64,000 nucleotides of DNA from Qipengyuania sp. ABI-127-1 (lineage in GTDB: Bacteria > Pseudomonadota > Alphaproteobacteria > Sphingomonadales > Sphingomonadaceae), in assembly GCA_022953095.1 (NCBI GenBank), contig JALJCR010000002.1:496001-560000 (forward strand), given 5' to 3'. The first letter of the stretch is position 1. Each line of letters begins with the position of its first letter. Made by a program: the position numbers and the translations under genes. The notes under the pieces were generated by a model. The model saw only the letters and a list, made by a program, of their open reading frames with translations. It was not told where the DNA came from and did no database searches. Below, piece by piece: positions 25,527 through 35,387 of the stretch.

Positions 25527-27194
25527 CTAGCGGTTGCGTAATCCGCTAACGCTCGCGCCGCTTGCGGCGAGCTGCTCGATATCGATCGTGCAATGGATCA
25601 GCCGCAATCCGCCACGCCCCTGCGCATCGACCAGCGCATCCTTGAACTCCTGAGTGGTCGCCGCGCGCGCAGACCAGCCACCGAAAGCGTTCGCCAAGGC
25701 CGCAAAGTCGGGGTTGGCGAGGCGGGTGGCGCTAATTCGCTCCTCGCCCGGGAATTCGCGTTCCTGATGCATGCGGATAGTGCCGTAGGCGGAATTGTCG
25801 ACCACGATGACGATCGGGTTCGCGCCATGCTGGACGGCGGTTGCCAGTTCCTGTCCATTCATCAGGAAATCGCCGTCGCCCGCCACGGCGACGACCGTGC
25901 GCTGCGGGAAACGCAGCGCGGCCGAGACCGCTGCGGGAACGCCATAGCCCATCGCGCCGCATGTCGGCGCGAGCTGTGTCGGAAGGCCCTCGTAACGCCA
26001 GTAGCGGTGCCACCAGCCGGAGAAATTGCCTGCGCCGTTACAGATGATCGTGTCGGCGGGCAGCGTGTCGCGCATGAACTGGACGGCCTGACCCATGTCG
26101 AGCGCGTGATCGTTCGGATGCGCGGTCGCCCAGGCTTCCCACTCGGCATGCGCCTCGCGGCCCGCGTCGAAATCGATCGCATCGCCCTGGTCCCATAGAG
26201 CCGCGCTTTCCGCGAATTCGTCCATACTCGCGCAAATCGCCAGATCGGCCGGGTACACGCTGTTCGGCTCGTTCGCATCGGGATGGACATGAACGAGCTT
26301 GCGATCCGCTGCGGTAAGCGGGGGTACCGTATAGCCGTCGGTGGTGGCCTCGCCGAGCCGTGCGCCGATGGCAAGGACAAGATCGGCACTCTTCACCCGT
26401 TCGACGAGCTTGGGGTTAGGGCCATAGCCGAGATTTCCGGCATAGACCGGGCTCGAGGGCGAAATCGCGTCCTGCCGCCGGAAGGCCGTTGCGACGGGGA
26501 TACCGAGCCGCTCGGCGAAGAGTTGGAAGTTCTCGCGCGCCTTGGCGTTCCAGCCCGCGCCGCCGATGATCGCGACGGGTGAAGCGGCATCGGCGATCAG
26601 CGCCATCATCGCCTGCATCGCATCGGGGCAGGGGGCCTGCGCGGGACGTGCGACGCACGGGCGCGGCTTGCTATCCGTATCGCGGCTCAGCATGTCTTCG
26701 GGAAGAGCGAGCACTACCGGTCCCGGGCGACCGGAAATTGCGGTGGCATAGGCGCGGGCGACATATTCGGGGATGCGATCCGCACTGTCGATCCGTGCCG
26801 CCCATTTGGCGATGGGGCCGAAAAAGGCGCTGAAATCGACTTCCTGAAACCCCTCGCGATCGCGCATTTCGCTGTCGACATCACCGACGAACAGGATCAT
26901 CGGCTGCGAATCCTGCATCGCTACATGGATACCGATGCTGGCATTCGTCGCACCCGGCCCGCGGGTGACGAAGGCCACACCGGGTCGGCCGGTCATTGCC
27001 CCGTCTGCGCAGGCCATGAACGCGACGCCGCCTTCCTGCCTGCAGGTGACCACATCGATCGCATCCTGCCGACCGAGCCCGTCGAGCACTTGCAGGAAGC
27101 TCTCTCCCGGAACGGTGAAGATGCGATCGCAGCCCTGCTCGGTCAGGCAATCGATCAGGAGCTGGGCGGCTTGCGGTGTGTCGGGCGCTGTCAT
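25527..27194 (-). CDS. Acetolactate synthase-like ThDP-dependent enzyme
   Basis: The protein belongs to the large ThDP-binding decarboxylase/acetolactate synthase superfamily. The cofactor-activating Glu lies in FTVPGESFLQVLDGL near residue 32, the middle FAD/domain-III region spans about residues 190-330, and the C-terminal ThDP/Mg motif starts AVAGDGDFLMNGQELATAVQ and ends NSAYGTIRM. Length is 555 aa from ATG 27194. No small regulatory subunit (ilvN) or ilvC follows, so it is probably not the biosynthetic acetohydroxyacid synthase; the substrate cannot be told from sequence. Confidence 0.88.
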   Translation of the reverse strand: MTAPDTPQAAQLLIDCLTEQGCDRIFTVPGESFLQVLDGLGRQDAIDVVTCRQEGGVAFMACADGAMTGRPGVAFVTRGPGATNASIGIHVAMQDSQPMILFVGDVDSEMRDREGFQEVDFSAFFGPIAKWAARIDSADRIPEYVARAYATAISGRPGPVVLALPEDMLSRDTDSKPRPCVARPAQAPCPDAMQAMMALIADAASPVAIIGGAGWNAKARENFQLFAERLGIPVATAFRRQDAISPSSPVYAGNLGYGPNPKLVERVKSADLVLAIGARLGEATTDGYTVPPLTAADRKLVHVHPDANEPNSVYPADLAICASMDEFAESAALWDQGDAIDFDAGREAHAEWEAWATAHPNDHALDMGQAVQFMRDTLPADTIICNGAGNFSGWWHRYWRYEGLPTQLAPTCGAMGYGVPAAVSAALRFPQRTVVAVAGDGDFLMNGQELATAVQHGANPIVIVVDNSAYGTIRMHQEREFPGEERISATRLANPDFAALANAFGGWSARAATTQEFKDALVDAQGRGGLRLIHCTIDIEQLAASGASVSGLRNR

Positions 27195-27306
27195 GACACC
27201 GGCGATTAGCTCGCCAATCGGGGCGGTGCAATCGCTGCAAACATGGTTAATTTCTACCAAAGCGTGCCAATGGGGGACAGGTCGGACTCGAGAGGATACC
27301 GAATGG

Positions 27307-27322
27307 TTAAAAATTCGTTAAC
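27307..27322. promoter_or_regulatory. Perfect CtrA-type box (TTAA-N7-TTAAC)
   Basis: TTAA, seven bases (AAATTCG), then TTAAC is an exact match to the alphaproteobacterial CtrA consensus. It lies 9 bases before the ATG of the small gene at 27331 and about 113 bases upstream of the ThDP enzyme start on the other strand, so either could be the target. Binding is not shown by sequence alone. Confidence 0.5.
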
Positions 27323-27330
27323 CCGTCGTC

Positions 27331-27525
27331 ATGAGACGCGCATTGGTCCTCACGAGCGAAGGCAACCGGCACTGGTTCCGGGCCAGCCTGCCGCAGCGCC
27401 GCCGTGGTTTCGCGGACATACCCCAGGACAGGATGATCGACTGGCGCCTCACCGCCGAAGATGTGCGCGGCGTGGCGACGACCTATTTCGCCACCGTTGC
27501 CGCAGTGCTGGCCTTCATCGTCTAG
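27331..27525 (+). CDS. Small hypothetical protein with C-terminal hydrophobic segment
   Basis: A 64-aa open frame lies between two minus-strand genes. It starts MRRALVLTSEGNRHWFRASL, is Arg-rich to about residue 35, and ends in a hydrophobic stretch (TTYFATVAAVLAFIV) that could be a tail anchor. There is no clear ribosome binding site, and the CtrA-type box is almost on top of the ATG. It is the only candidate gene in this gap. I do not recognise a family and coding status is uncertain. Confidence 0.4.
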   Translation: MRRALVLTSEGNRHWFRASLPQRRRGFADIPQDRMIDWRLTAEDVRGVATTYFATVAAVLAFIV

Positions 27526-27528
27526 ATT

Positions 27529-28866
27529 TCAGACTCTGACTGCCGCGACCGCTTCGGCGGCTTCGTTCTCTGCGGCGATCAGGCGCTTCGCCAGCCATGC
27601 CGAGACCAGACACATGGCTGCGCACAGCAGGATCTGTTCGGTTATCGGCACGCCTGCCGCGCTCAAGCCCATGGCCACGAGCGACCCGACCACCATCGCC
27701 CCCGAGTTGACGATATTGTTGGCCGCGATGGTGCGCGAGGCCTTGTCGGGCGATACGCGTGTGGTGAGGAAGGCGTAAAGCGGTACGACGAACATCCCGC
27801 CTGCAACAGAGATCCCCAGCAGACACAGCAAGAGGACGTTGGCCATCGGCCACGCAACGAATTCGCCGACGCTCAACAGACGGCTCGGCTGGTCGGCCTC
27901 CCACAGCTTCGCGACGACGTAGAAGGCCACGACGAATACACCCATCGCGATGACCGAAACCGGCGAATACCGTGCCGATACCCGGCCCTTGAGCAGCGCA
28001 TTGACCGCCACCGATCCGATCGCCACGCCGACCGAGAAGACCACGAGAAACAGGCTCGCCACTTCGGGGCTGGCCATGATCGTGTTCTTGGCCAGCGGGG
28101 GGAACTGGATGAACAGCACTGCGCCAATCGTCCAGAAGAAGCTGATCGCGAGGATGGCGTAATAGACCTCCGGGTTATGCATCGTATCGCGCACCAGCTT
28201 CACCGAAGCGCGCAGAATGTGCCAGTCGAGCTTTTCGACCTCGCCCATGGGCGGGGCGGGTGGCACCTGGCGGCTGACGAGATAACCGATGCAGGAGATC
28301 ACGATGATCCCGATTGCCGCCCAGCCCGTATAGTCCACTGCCAGCGGGCCGGCGAGGATCGTGCCCATCAGAATGGCGATATAGGTGCCCGCTTCGACCA
28401 GCCCGGTGCCGGCCAGAACCTCGTCCTTCTTCAGGTGCTGCGGGAGAATCGCGTATTTGATCGGGCCGAGAAAAGTCGACTGCACCCCGGTCAAAAATAG
28501 GGCCAGCAACAGCAGCGGGATGGCCACCGTGTGGACGAGAATGCCCTGCCAGGCCATGTAGAGGCCGGTCGCCCCGATCATCATCAATCCGATCTCGCAC
28601 AGTTTCACCGTGCGGATGATTTTCGCCTTGTCGCGCATGTCGGCGAGCTGTCCCGCCAGCGCCGAAAGGATGAAAAACGGCAGGATGAACAGGCCCGACG
28701 CCAGGCCGCTGAAACTCGCTTCGGTGGCCGGGTCGCTGTAGACCGCATACACGACGAACAGGACCATGGTGGTCTTGTACAGATTGTCGTTGAACGCGTT
28801 GAACAACTGCGTGACGAACAGCGGCAGGAACCGCCTGCGGCGCAGCAAATGCGTGGATGTAAGCAT
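27529..28866 (-). CDS. LplT-like MFS transporter
   Basis: The 445-aa protein is a 12-helix major facilitator. The opening FLPLFVTQLFNAFNDNLYKT is the signature of the LplT/lysophospholipid-transporter group, which flips lysophospholipids inward for re-acylation. The partner acyltransferase/acyl-ACP synthetase (Aas), often fused or adjacent, is not next to it here. The gene is divergent from pgsA, another phospholipid gene, which gives weak support to a membrane-lipid role. Substrate assignment is by family only. Confidence 0.85.
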   Translation of the reverse strand: MLTSTHLLRRRRFLPLFVTQLFNAFNDNLYKTTMVLFVVYAVYSDPATEASFSGLASGLFILPFFILSALAGQLADMRDKAKIIRTVKLCEIGLMMIGATGLYMAWQGILVHTVAIPLLLLALFLTGVQSTFLGPIKYAILPQHLKKDEVLAGTGLVEAGTYIAILMGTILAGPLAVDYTGWAAIGIIVISCIGYLVSRQVPPAPPMGEVEKLDWHILRASVKLVRDTMHNPEVYYAILAISFFWTIGAVLFIQFPPLAKNTIMASPEVASLFLVVFSVGVAIGSVAVNALLKGRVSARYSPVSVIAMGVFVVAFYVVAKLWEADQPSRLLSVGEFVAWPMANVLLLCLLGISVAGGMFVVPLYAFLTTRVSPDKASRTIAANNIVNSGAMVVGSLVAMGLSAAGVPITEQILLCAAMCLVSAWLAKRLIAAENEAAEAVAAVRV

Positions 28867-28981
28867 GACCCCCCGGGGCGAAACCCATTCTTCCGATCGA
28901 CTCTAGTGACCTCGCCGTGGCGGACAAGGGAATTGAGCGGCTTTTGCGACGGGGCGAATGCCGCTAAGGCAGACCCCCAAG

Positions 28982-29575
28982 ATGCTGAACCTGCCCAACA
29001 TCCTCACGCTTTCGCGCATATTCGCGATCCCGCTGCTGGCCTATTTCCTCTGGTGGCCGGGCTGGGAAGCGGGCTATCTGATCGCTTTCGGGCTTTACTG
29101 CCTGATGGGCATTACGGACTATTTCGACGGCTATCTCGCGCGGACAAGCGGGACGGTGTCGAAGCTGGGTATCTTTCTCGATCCGATCGCCGACAAGATC
29201 ATGGTCGGCGCAGTGATCCTCGTCCTGGCGGCGCAGGGCGTGCTGCGCGGCCCCTATGTCGGCGACATGCATGTCATCGCCGGGCTGATTATCCTGATGC
29301 GAGAGATCGCGGTGTCGGGCCTGCGCGAATTCCTCGGCCCATTGCAGGTCTCGGTGCCCGTGTCCAAGCTCGCCAAGTGGAAAACGACCTTCCAGATGGT
29401 CGCGCTCGGCTCGTTGATTCTTGGCCAGGGCCTGCCAAGATGGACCGTGATGCTGGGCGAAGTCGAAGCGAACGTCCCACATACTGTAGGGCTCACGACA
29501 TTATGGGCGGCTGCCGTGCTGACGGTGATTACCGGCTGGGACTATCTGCGCGTCGGCCTCAAACACATGGATTGA
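28982..29575 (+). CDS. pgsA: CDP-diacylglycerol--glycerol-3-phosphate 3-phosphatidyltransferase
   Basis: PgsA makes phosphatidylglycerol phosphate from CDP-DAG, the branch to PG and cardiolipin. The 197-aa membrane protein has the CDP-alcohol phosphotransferase signature DGYLARTSGTVSKLGIFLD followed by PIADK, with the three catalytic Asp in place, and the N-terminal LPNILTLSRI. I chose ATG 28982; the frame extends eight codons upstream. Downstream is a short hairpin and the convergent oxyR gene. Confidence 0.94.
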   Translation: MLNLPNILTLSRIFAIPLLAYFLWWPGWEAGYLIAFGLYCLMGITDYFDGYLARTSGTVSKLGIFLDPIADKIMVGAVILVLAAQGVLRGPYVGDMHVIAGLIILMREIAVSGLREFLGPLQVSVPVSKLAKWKTTFQMVALGSLILGQGLPRWTVMLGEVEANVPHTVGLTTLWAAAVLTVITGWDYLRVGLKHMD

Positions 29576-29597
29576 AGGCCCCCGCGGCGGGGGGCCT
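29576..29597. terminator. GC-rich hairpin between convergent pgsA and oxyR
   Basis: An 8-bp perfect stem AGGCCCCC/GGGGGCCT with a six-base loop occupies the whole gap between the two convergent genes. There is no T-run on either side, so it is a weak or Rho-assisted terminator candidate. Confidence 0.45.
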
Positions 29598-30492
29598 AAC
29601 CCGCGCGCAGTTCTTCAGCCAACAGCTCGAAATCGTCGCGGCGGGGGGAGTTCTTGCGCCAGATCAGGGCGATTTCGCGCGTGGCATTCTTGCTCTTGAG
29701 CGGGCGCGCAACGACTTCCGTGCCGTTGAGAATGCCCGCATCCACCGCCATTTTGGGCAGCATGGTCAGGCCGAGATCGTTGTCGACCATTTGTACCAGC
29801 GTGTGCAGGCTAGTGCCGATCATCGTCGCCGAAGCGCGCAATTCGGGGCGGTTGCAGGCGGCCAGCGCGTGATCCTTTAGGCAATGGCCGTCTTCGAGCA
29901 GCAGCAGGCGCCCTTCGTCGATCATGCTCGGCGGAATGATGTCGGGCGGATCGCGCGGATCGTCCTTGGGGAAGGCGACGTAGAGTTCGTCATCCGAGAT
30001 ATGCGCCTTCTCGACCTCGCCGGTGGCGAAGGGCAGGGCGAGTAGAACGCAATCGACCCGGCCGTGCTGGAGCGATTCGACCGCGTCCTGGCTGGTTTCC
30101 TCGCGCAGGAACAGCTCAAGGTCGGGTCGTTCCTTGCGCAGGCGCGGCAAAAAGCGCGGCAGCAGGAAGGGCGCAATCGTCGGGATGACGCTCATGCGTA
30201 ATTGCCCCGCCAACGGCTTGCCCGCGGCCTGGACCAGGTCCGCCAATTCCTCCGCCTCTCGCAAGATGCGGTGCGCTTTGTCGACCACCTGATTGCCCAG
30301 CGCCGTGAAGCGCACCACGCGGCGGCTGCGCTCGACCAGAGTCACGCCGAGCAGCGATTCGAGCTCGCGAATGCCCGCCGACAGCGTGGATTGCGACACG
30401 AAGCTGGCCTCCGCCGCGCGGCCGAAATGGCCGTGTTCGTGCAGCGCGACGAGATATTGAAGCTGCTTGAGGGTCGGAAGGTAGGTGCTCAC
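29596..30492 (-). CDS. oxyR: LysR-type peroxide regulator OxyR
   Basis: OxyR senses H2O2 by disulfide formation and activates antioxidant genes. The 298-aa protein has an N-terminal winged helix (LKQLQYLVALHEHGHFGRAA ... LSAGIRELE) and the two redox cysteines at about residues 204 and 213, in LLLEDGHCLKDHALAACN, matching C199/C208 of E. coli. No catalase or ahpC is adjacent. It follows rnd with a four-base ATGA overlap and is probably co-transcribed with it. Confidence 0.93.
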   Translation of the reverse strand: MSTYLPTLKQLQYLVALHEHGHFGRAAEASFVSQSTLSAGIRELESLLGVTLVERSRRVVRFTALGNQVVDKAHRILREAEELADLVQAAGKPLAGQLRMSVIPTIAPFLLPRFLPRLRKERPDLELFLREETSQDAVESLQHGRVDCVLLALPFATGEVEKAHISDDELYVAFPKDDPRDPPDIIPPSMIDEGRLLLLEDGHCLKDHALAACNRPELRASATMIGTSLHTLVQMVDNDLGLTMLPKMAVDAGILNGTEVVARPLKSKNATREIALIWRKNSPRRDDFELLAEELRAG

Positions 30493-31691
30493 TCCGCTGC
30501 CTGCGCTTCGACCATGCCCGCATGGACCTCGTCGACATGGGTCATCAGCAACCGTCCGTCCTTGACCGCGAAGGCGAGCCTACCCTCGACCAGTTCGAGC
30601 GCATCCTTGCCGAAGACGTCGTAGCGCCAGCCTTCGAGGATCTTGAGGTCGCGCACGCCGGCGGCAAGCGCTTCCATTTCGTCGGCTTTGGTCAGCAGAC
30701 GGGCAGCGACATCGATTTCGCGCGCGCGGATCTTGAGCAGCAGCTTGAGCAGATCGGCGACCAGCGCGCCTTCCTTGCCCAGCGGCGCGCCGCGCTTCGG
30801 CTTATCGGGCATTTCATCTTTCGGCAGCGGCTCGGCCTTTTCGAGCACTTTCATAAGACGCTTGCCGATGTCGTTGTCTTTCCACGCATTCGACAGGCCG
30901 CGAACCTTGGTCAGATCGGCCTGCCTCTTGGGCGGGTGGCTGGCGATATCGGCCAGCGTTTCGTCGCGCATGATGCGCCCACGCGGGATGTTTTTGTGCT
31001 GTGCCTCGCTCTCGCGCCAGGCGGCCAGTGCCTTGAGCCGACCAAGTACGGCAGGGTTGCGCCCCGGCGAACGGATGCGCTGCCACGCCTTGCCCGCGTC
31101 ATTGGCGTAATTTTCGGGATCGGCGAGCTTTTCCATCTCGGCGTCGAGCCAGGCTCCGCGACCGGTCTTGATCAGCTTCTTGAGGATGCGCGGAAAGATC
31201 TGCGCCAGATGCGTCACGTCGCCAATGGCATATTCGATCTGGCGGTCGGTCAGCGGGCGGCGGCTCCAATCGGTGAAGCGCGCACCCTTGTCGATCGTCA
31301 GGCCGAGCCAGCTTTCGACGAGATTGGCATAGCCGATCTGTTCCGACTGGCTGATCGCCATCATCGCGATCTGCGTGTCGAAGATCGGCTGCGGTGTCCG
31401 CTGCGTGAAATTGTAGACGATTTCGACATCCTGCCCGCCAGCATGGAAGATTTTGAGCACGTCGTCATTGTCGCACATCAGATCCCACAGCGGGGTAAGG
31501 TCTATACCGTCCGCCAGCGGGTCGATTGCCGCAGCCTCTTCCGTATTGCCGATCTGCACCAGACAGAGTTCGGGCCAATAGGTGTTTTCGCGCATGAATT
31601 CGGTGTCGACGCAGACGAAATCGCTTTTCGCCAGACGCTCGCACAATTCGGCGAGCGGTTCGGTCTCGGTAATCAGATCGTGTATTTTCAT
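30489..31691 (-). CDS. rnd: Ribonuclease D
   Basis: RNase D is a 3'-5' exoribonuclease that trims tRNA precursors. The 400-aa protein has DEDD-family motifs (FVCVDTEFMRENTYWP; FHAGGQDVEIV; later YAIGDVTHLAQIFP with the DEDDy Tyr/Asp) in residues 20-190 and an HRDC domain after about residue 215. I chose ATG 31691; the frame extends 26 codons upstream with no similarity. The 5' leader contains a GGGCGG-AGTA-CCGCCC hairpin at 31713-31728. Its stop overlaps the oxyR ATG. Confidence 0.93.
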   Translation of the reverse strand: MKIHDLITETEPLAELCERLAKSDFVCVDTEFMRENTYWPELCLVQIGNTEEAAAIDPLADGIDLTPLWDLMCDNDDVLKIFHAGGQDVEIVYNFTQRTPQPIFDTQIAMMAISQSEQIGYANLVESWLGLTIDKGARFTDWSRRPLTDRQIEYAIGDVTHLAQIFPRILKKLIKTGRGAWLDAEMEKLADPENYANDAGKAWQRIRSPGRNPAVLGRLKALAAWRESEAQHKNIPRGRIMRDETLADIASHPPKRQADLTKVRGLSNAWKDNDIGKRLMKVLEKAEPLPKDEMPDKPKRGAPLGKEGALVADLLKLLLKIRAREIDVAARLLTKADEMEALAAGVRDLKILEGWRYDVFGKDALELVEGRLAFAVKDGRLLMTHVDEVHAGMVEAQAAE

Positions 31692-31905
31692 CGTGTCTTT
31701 TCGTGTTCTGTCGGGCGGAGTACCGCCCCCGGGGCAAAGCCCATACGGTGGCGCGGGGTCATCCCGCATGCGCAGGGTAGCGGGATTTGCGCCCGGCCTG
31801 CAATCGCGCGGGCGGCGCTATGCACCGCCGCGACGCGCGCCGCTTTAGACCTGCCATATGCGCGGTCAAGCGAGTCTTAACGCTTGCGCGCTATCGCTGC
31901 GGCGC

Positions 31906-32763
31906 ATGGGGCGGATCGATTCACGCGAGCATTTCCACGCGCAGGCGGCAGGTCGGCCGTTCGATCATGCGCGCTTCCGGCTCGCCTATCCTCACGCTGC
32001 GCAACCGCTTGGTCATACGCTCGCGGCGGAGCGCTGCTTCGCATGGGAGAGGCTCGCCGCTGTCATCGACGAGGGCGACCGATCGCTGATCGAGATTCGC
32101 GAAGACGGTTCGGCTGGGCGTTTCAGGCCGCTCGCCGAATTGCCGACGAAACTCAGCCCTCTGCTCTCCTCGCTCGGCGAAGCGAAGCGCTGGATCATGC
32201 TGCGCGATCTGGGACGCTGGCCCGAGTTCAAGGGGCTGGTCGAGGAAGTGCTGGCGGGCATTGCACCTGTGGCAGGCCCCGTGACGGGCGATCTGCTCAA
32301 GCCCGTTGCGTTTCTTTTCGTCAGCTCGCCCGGCCTGCTCACTCCGCTGCATTTCGATCCCGAATACAACATCCTGTTCCAGATCGCGGGGCGCAAGCGC
32401 TTCAGCGTGATCCCGGCGGAATGCGGTCTGCCCGGCAAGGCCGATAATGAGCGGTTTCACCGCACGGGCGACAATCTCCTGCCGTGGAGGCCGCAGCTGG
32501 CCGAAAGCGCGCTTCATTTCGATATGGGGCCGGGCGATGCCCTGCATGTCCCGTTCAAGGCGGCGCATACGGTCACGGTTGGCGATGCCCCATCGATCTC
32601 GCTATCGGTGACCTGGCGCTCACGCGATAGCCTGTTGCAGGATGACGCCTGGGCGATGAACGGGCTTCTGGCTCGTTGCGGGGTGCGGGTGTCGGCACCT
32701 GGCGCGCGGCCTTGGGTCAGGGCCGGGACGTTGCGGGCCTTGCGCCGCGCCCGTATCGCCTAG
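31906..32763 (+). CDS. JmjC/cupin-like 2OG oxygenase-type protein
   Basis: The protein resembles the cupin_8/JmjC-type hydroxylases. The Fe(II) ligands appear as LLTPLHFDPEYNILFQIAGRK (HxD) and HVPFKAAHTVTVGD (distal His), which also contains the core cupin fold. Length is 285 aa from ATG 31906; the frame opens at 31858 but the extra part contains an inverted repeat (CAAGCG...CGCTTG). Substrate unknown; relatives hydroxylate ribosomal or other proteins. It is the second Fe(II)/2OG-type protein in the window, unrelated in position to the first. Confidence 0.75.
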   Translation: MGRIDSREHFHAQAAGRPFDHARFRLAYPHAAQPLGHTLAAERCFAWERLAAVIDEGDRSLIEIREDGSAGRFRPLAELPTKLSPLLSSLGEAKRWIMLRDLGRWPEFKGLVEEVLAGIAPVAGPVTGDLLKPVAFLFVSSPGLLTPLHFDPEYNILFQIAGRKRFSVIPAECGLPGKADNERFHRTGDNLLPWRPQLAESALHFDMGPGDALHVPFKAAHTVTVGDAPSISLSVTWRSRDSLLQDDAWAMNGLLARCGVRVSAPGARPWVRAGTLRALRRARIA

Positions 32764-32883
32764 TTCCAAGCCAGACGAATCTTGACAAATCGGCCCCCGA
32801 TGGCTGTTAGGGGCGCGTTTTCGCGCGGCGCCCGGATGCGCGCGCGGCCCCAATCAATTTCCGGCAGAAAGATCGAGCTTTTC

Positions 32884-34749
32884 ATGCACGCCTACCGTAC
32901 CCATACTTGTGCCGCGCTGACCAAGGACAATGTCGGCGAAACCGTCCGCCTGTCCGGCTGGGTGCACAACAAGCGCGACCATGGCGGCGTGCTGTTCGTC
33001 GATTTGCGCGATCACTACGGCATCACCCAGATCGTCGCCGACGAAGACAGCCCGGCGCTTCCGATCCTCGACAAGATCAAGCTGGAATCGGTCGTCACCA
33101 TCGACGGAACGGCCAAGGCGCGCGCCGACGTTGCGGTGAACCCGAACCTGCCAACCGGCGAAATCGAGGTGTTCGCGCGCGAGGTGAGCGTACAGAGCCG
33201 CGCGGACGAGCTGCCGTTGATCGTCAATTCTGCGGAAGACTATCCCGAGGAAACGCGCCTCAAATACCGTTTCGTCGATCTGCGGCGCGAGCGGGTGCAC
33301 AACAATATCATGCTGCGCAACCAGGTCATCACCAGCCTGCGCCGCCGCATGACCGACCAGGGCTTCAGCGAATTCCAGACCCCGATTCTGGGCGCTTCCA
33401 GTCCCGAAGGCGCGCGCGACTATCTCGTGCCCAGCCGCCTTCACCCGGGCCGCTTCTACGCGCTCCCGCAGGCGCCGCAGATGTTCAAGCAGCTACTGAT
33501 GGTCGCCGGGTTCGATCGGTATTTCCAGATCGCGCCCTGCTTCCGGGACGAAGACCTGCGCGCCGATCGCAGCCCCGAATTCTACCAGCTCGACTTCGAA
33601 ATGAGTTTCGTCACGCAGGAAGACGTTTTCCAAGCGATCGAACCGGTGCTCGCAGGGGTGTTCGAGGAGTTTTCCGGCGGCAAGACCGTTACCCCGGCAG
33701 GTGAATTCCCGCGCATTCCCTATGCCGAAGCGATGCTGAAATACGGCACCGACAAGCCCGACCTGCGCAACCCGCTCATCATTTCCGACGTTACGCACCA
33801 CTTCGAAAAGTCAGGTTTCGGCCTGTTCGAAAAGATCGTCGGAGGCGGCGGCCGCGTTCGCGTGATCCCGGCTCCGAACACGCATGAGAAGAGCCGCAAG
33901 TTCTTCGACGAGATGAACGACTGGGCGCGCAAGGAAGGTTTCGCCGGTCTCGGCTACGTCACCCGCAAGGGCGGCGAGTTCGGCGGCCCGATCGCCAAAA
34001 ATCACGGCACCGAAGGCATGGAAAAGCTCTATGCCGAGCTGGGCCTGGGCGAGAATGACGGCCTGTTTTTCGCTGCCGGCAAGGAAAAGGATGCAGCCAA
34101 GCTCGCCGGTGCCGCGCGTACCCGCGTTGCCGAAGTGCTCGAACTGATCGAGGAAGGCTGCTTCAAATTCTGCTGGATCGTCGACTTCCCGATGTTCGAG
34201 TATGACGAAGAGCTCAAGAAGATCGACTTCAGCCATAATCCCTTCTCGATGCCGCAGGGCGAGATGGAGGCGCTGGAAACCAAAGACCCGCTCGATATAC
34301 TCGCCTGGCAGTACGACATCGTCTGCAACGGCTACGAGCTGTCCTCGGGCGCGATCCGGAATCACCGCCCGGACATCATGTACAAGGCGTTCGAGATCGC
34401 GGGCTACAGCCAGGCCGATGTCGATGAGAACTTCAGCGGTATGATCGAGGCGTTCAAGCTCGGCGCGCCGCCGCATGGCGGCTCGGCCCCGGGTATCGAC
34501 CGGATTGTGATGCTGCTGGCCGACGAGCCGAACATCCGCGAAGTCATAGCTTTCCCGATGAATCAGCGCGCGCAAGATCTGATGATGGGCGCGCCAAGCA
34601 TCGTGTCGCCCCGGCAATTGCGCGAACTGAACATTCAACTATCCCCGCAGGCGCGCGAAGCGGTATCATCCGGTAATGCCGCCGAAGCCATCGACGTAAA
34701 TGGAAATGCCGCCAATCGTGACGAGCTAAGGCGCGACGAGAACGGCTGA
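32884..34749 (+). CDS. aspS: Aspartyl-tRNA synthetase
   Basis: AspRS charges tRNA-Asp (and in many alphaproteobacteria also tRNA-Asn). The 621-aa protein is the bacterial type: an N-terminal OB anticodon domain ([20 protein letters not shown]), class II motif 2 region ([20 protein letters not shown]), a GAD insertion in the middle, and motif 3 ([15 protein letters not shown]). I chose ATG 32884, at the conserved MHAYRTHTC start. The last 30 residues (Ala/Asn-rich, charged) extend beyond the usual end. A strong terminator follows. Confidence 0.96.
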   Translation: MHAYRTHTCAALTKDNVGETVRLSGWVHNKRDHGGVLFVDLRDHYGITQIVADEDSPALPILDKIKLESVVTIDGTAKARADVAVNPNLPTGEIEVFAREVSVQSRADELPLIVNSAEDYPEETRLKYRFVDLRRERVHNNIMLRNQVITSLRRRMTDQGFSEFQTPILGASSPEGARDYLVPSRLHPGRFYALPQAPQMFKQLLMVAGFDRYFQIAPCFRDEDLRADRSPEFYQLDFEMSFVTQEDVFQAIEPVLAGVFEEFSGGKTVTPAGEFPRIPYAEAMLKYGTDKPDLRNPLIISDVTHHFEKSGFGLFEKIVGGGGRVRVIPAPNTHEKSRKFFDEMNDWARKEGFAGLGYVTRKGGEFGGPIAKNHGTEGMEKLYAELGLGENDGLFFAAGKEKDAAKLAGAARTRVAEVLELIEEGCFKFCWIVDFPMFEYDEELKKIDFSHNPFSMPQGEMEALETKDPLDILAWQYDIVCNGYELSSGAIRNHRPDIMYKAFEIAGYSQADVDENFSGMIEAFKLGAPPHGGSAPGIDRIVMLLADEPNIREVIAFPMNQRAQDLMMGAPSIVSPRQLRELNIQLSPQAREAVSSGNAAEAIDVNGNAANRDELRRDENG

Positions 34750-34752
34750 CGT

Positions 34753-34784
34753 AAAAAAGGCGCGGGGGGATCCGCGCCTTTTTC
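34753..34784. terminator. Bidirectional intrinsic terminator after aspS
   Basis: AAAAAGGCGCGG and CCGCGCCTTTTT form a 12-bp perfect stem with a short loop; A-runs and T-runs flank it on both strands. It separates convergent aspS and the DUF2383 gene. Confidence 0.9.
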
Positions 34785-34801
34785 TCTTAGCCGAGCCGTG
34801 A

Positions 34802-35233
34802 TCAGTCGTACTGTTTCTCGATCATGTCGCCAAAGCGTTCGCCTTCGCAAATCTCGCTGTAGCACTTTTGTACGATGGCCCGTTCCTGCGCTTCGAGCTG
34901 ATCGCTTTCCAACGCGCTTTCGAACTTGCCCTTGATGTAATCCTCGCCTTCCTCGACCCGTTCGGCGGCGGCTTCGTCATTGCTTTCGAATGCCGAGGTG
35001 ATCGATTGCCACAACTGATGGGCTTCGCCGGTAAGAGTGCCCTTGGTAACAAGGTCGTCGCCCTGCCGCTGCAGTTCGGCATTCATCTGCGACAGAGTCT
35101 GTTCGCGCTGCTGCAGGCGGTGGGTGAGAGCCTGCTTGAGCTGCGGGCTATCGGCTTTTTCGGCCGCTTGGCGATAGCCTTCGACCGAGTCGAAGGTGGT
35201 GTCGGTAAGGCTTTTGAATACGGTACTGGCCAT
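34802..35233 (-). CDS. PA2169/DUF2383 family four-helix-bundle protein
   Basis: The 143-aa, highly acidic, all-helical protein matches the DUF2383 (PA2169-type, ferritin-like fold) pattern: a first helix with LTDTTFDSVEGYRQAAEKAD, a second ending HRLQQREQTLSQMNAELQ, then ESNDEAAAERVEEGEDYIKG and a last helix starting ESDQLEAQERAIVQKCY. These are often stress-associated and of unknown function. A gggaag ribosome site precedes the ATG. It stands alone, divergent from acpP. Confidence 0.82.
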   Translation of the reverse strand: MASTVFKSLTDTTFDSVEGYRQAAEKADSPQLKQALTHRLQQREQTLSQMNAELQRQGDDLVTKGTLTGEAHQLWQSITSAFESNDEAAAERVEEGEDYIKGKFESALESDQLEAQERAIVQKCYSEICEGERFGDMIEKQYD

Positions 35234-35387
35234 GGTTTTGCTTCCCTTTGCAAAGTCGTGAATACCGGATAAACGGCCTGCAGAGACGATGGGTTCGACC
35301 TATCCGACGAGTTGCCCTTGCGCTGCGCCGCGCCGTTCATTAGGGCGACAGGCAATTCAATAACCCCCAAATCTGAGAGGGACAAAA

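Noticed and set aside
28531..29880. 449-codon plus-strand frame across MFS, pgsA and oxyR
   Set aside because: It spans three well-supported genes in other frames.
30522..31880. 452-codon plus-strand frame over rnd
   Set aside because: Antisense of RNase D, whose catalytic motifs are intact.
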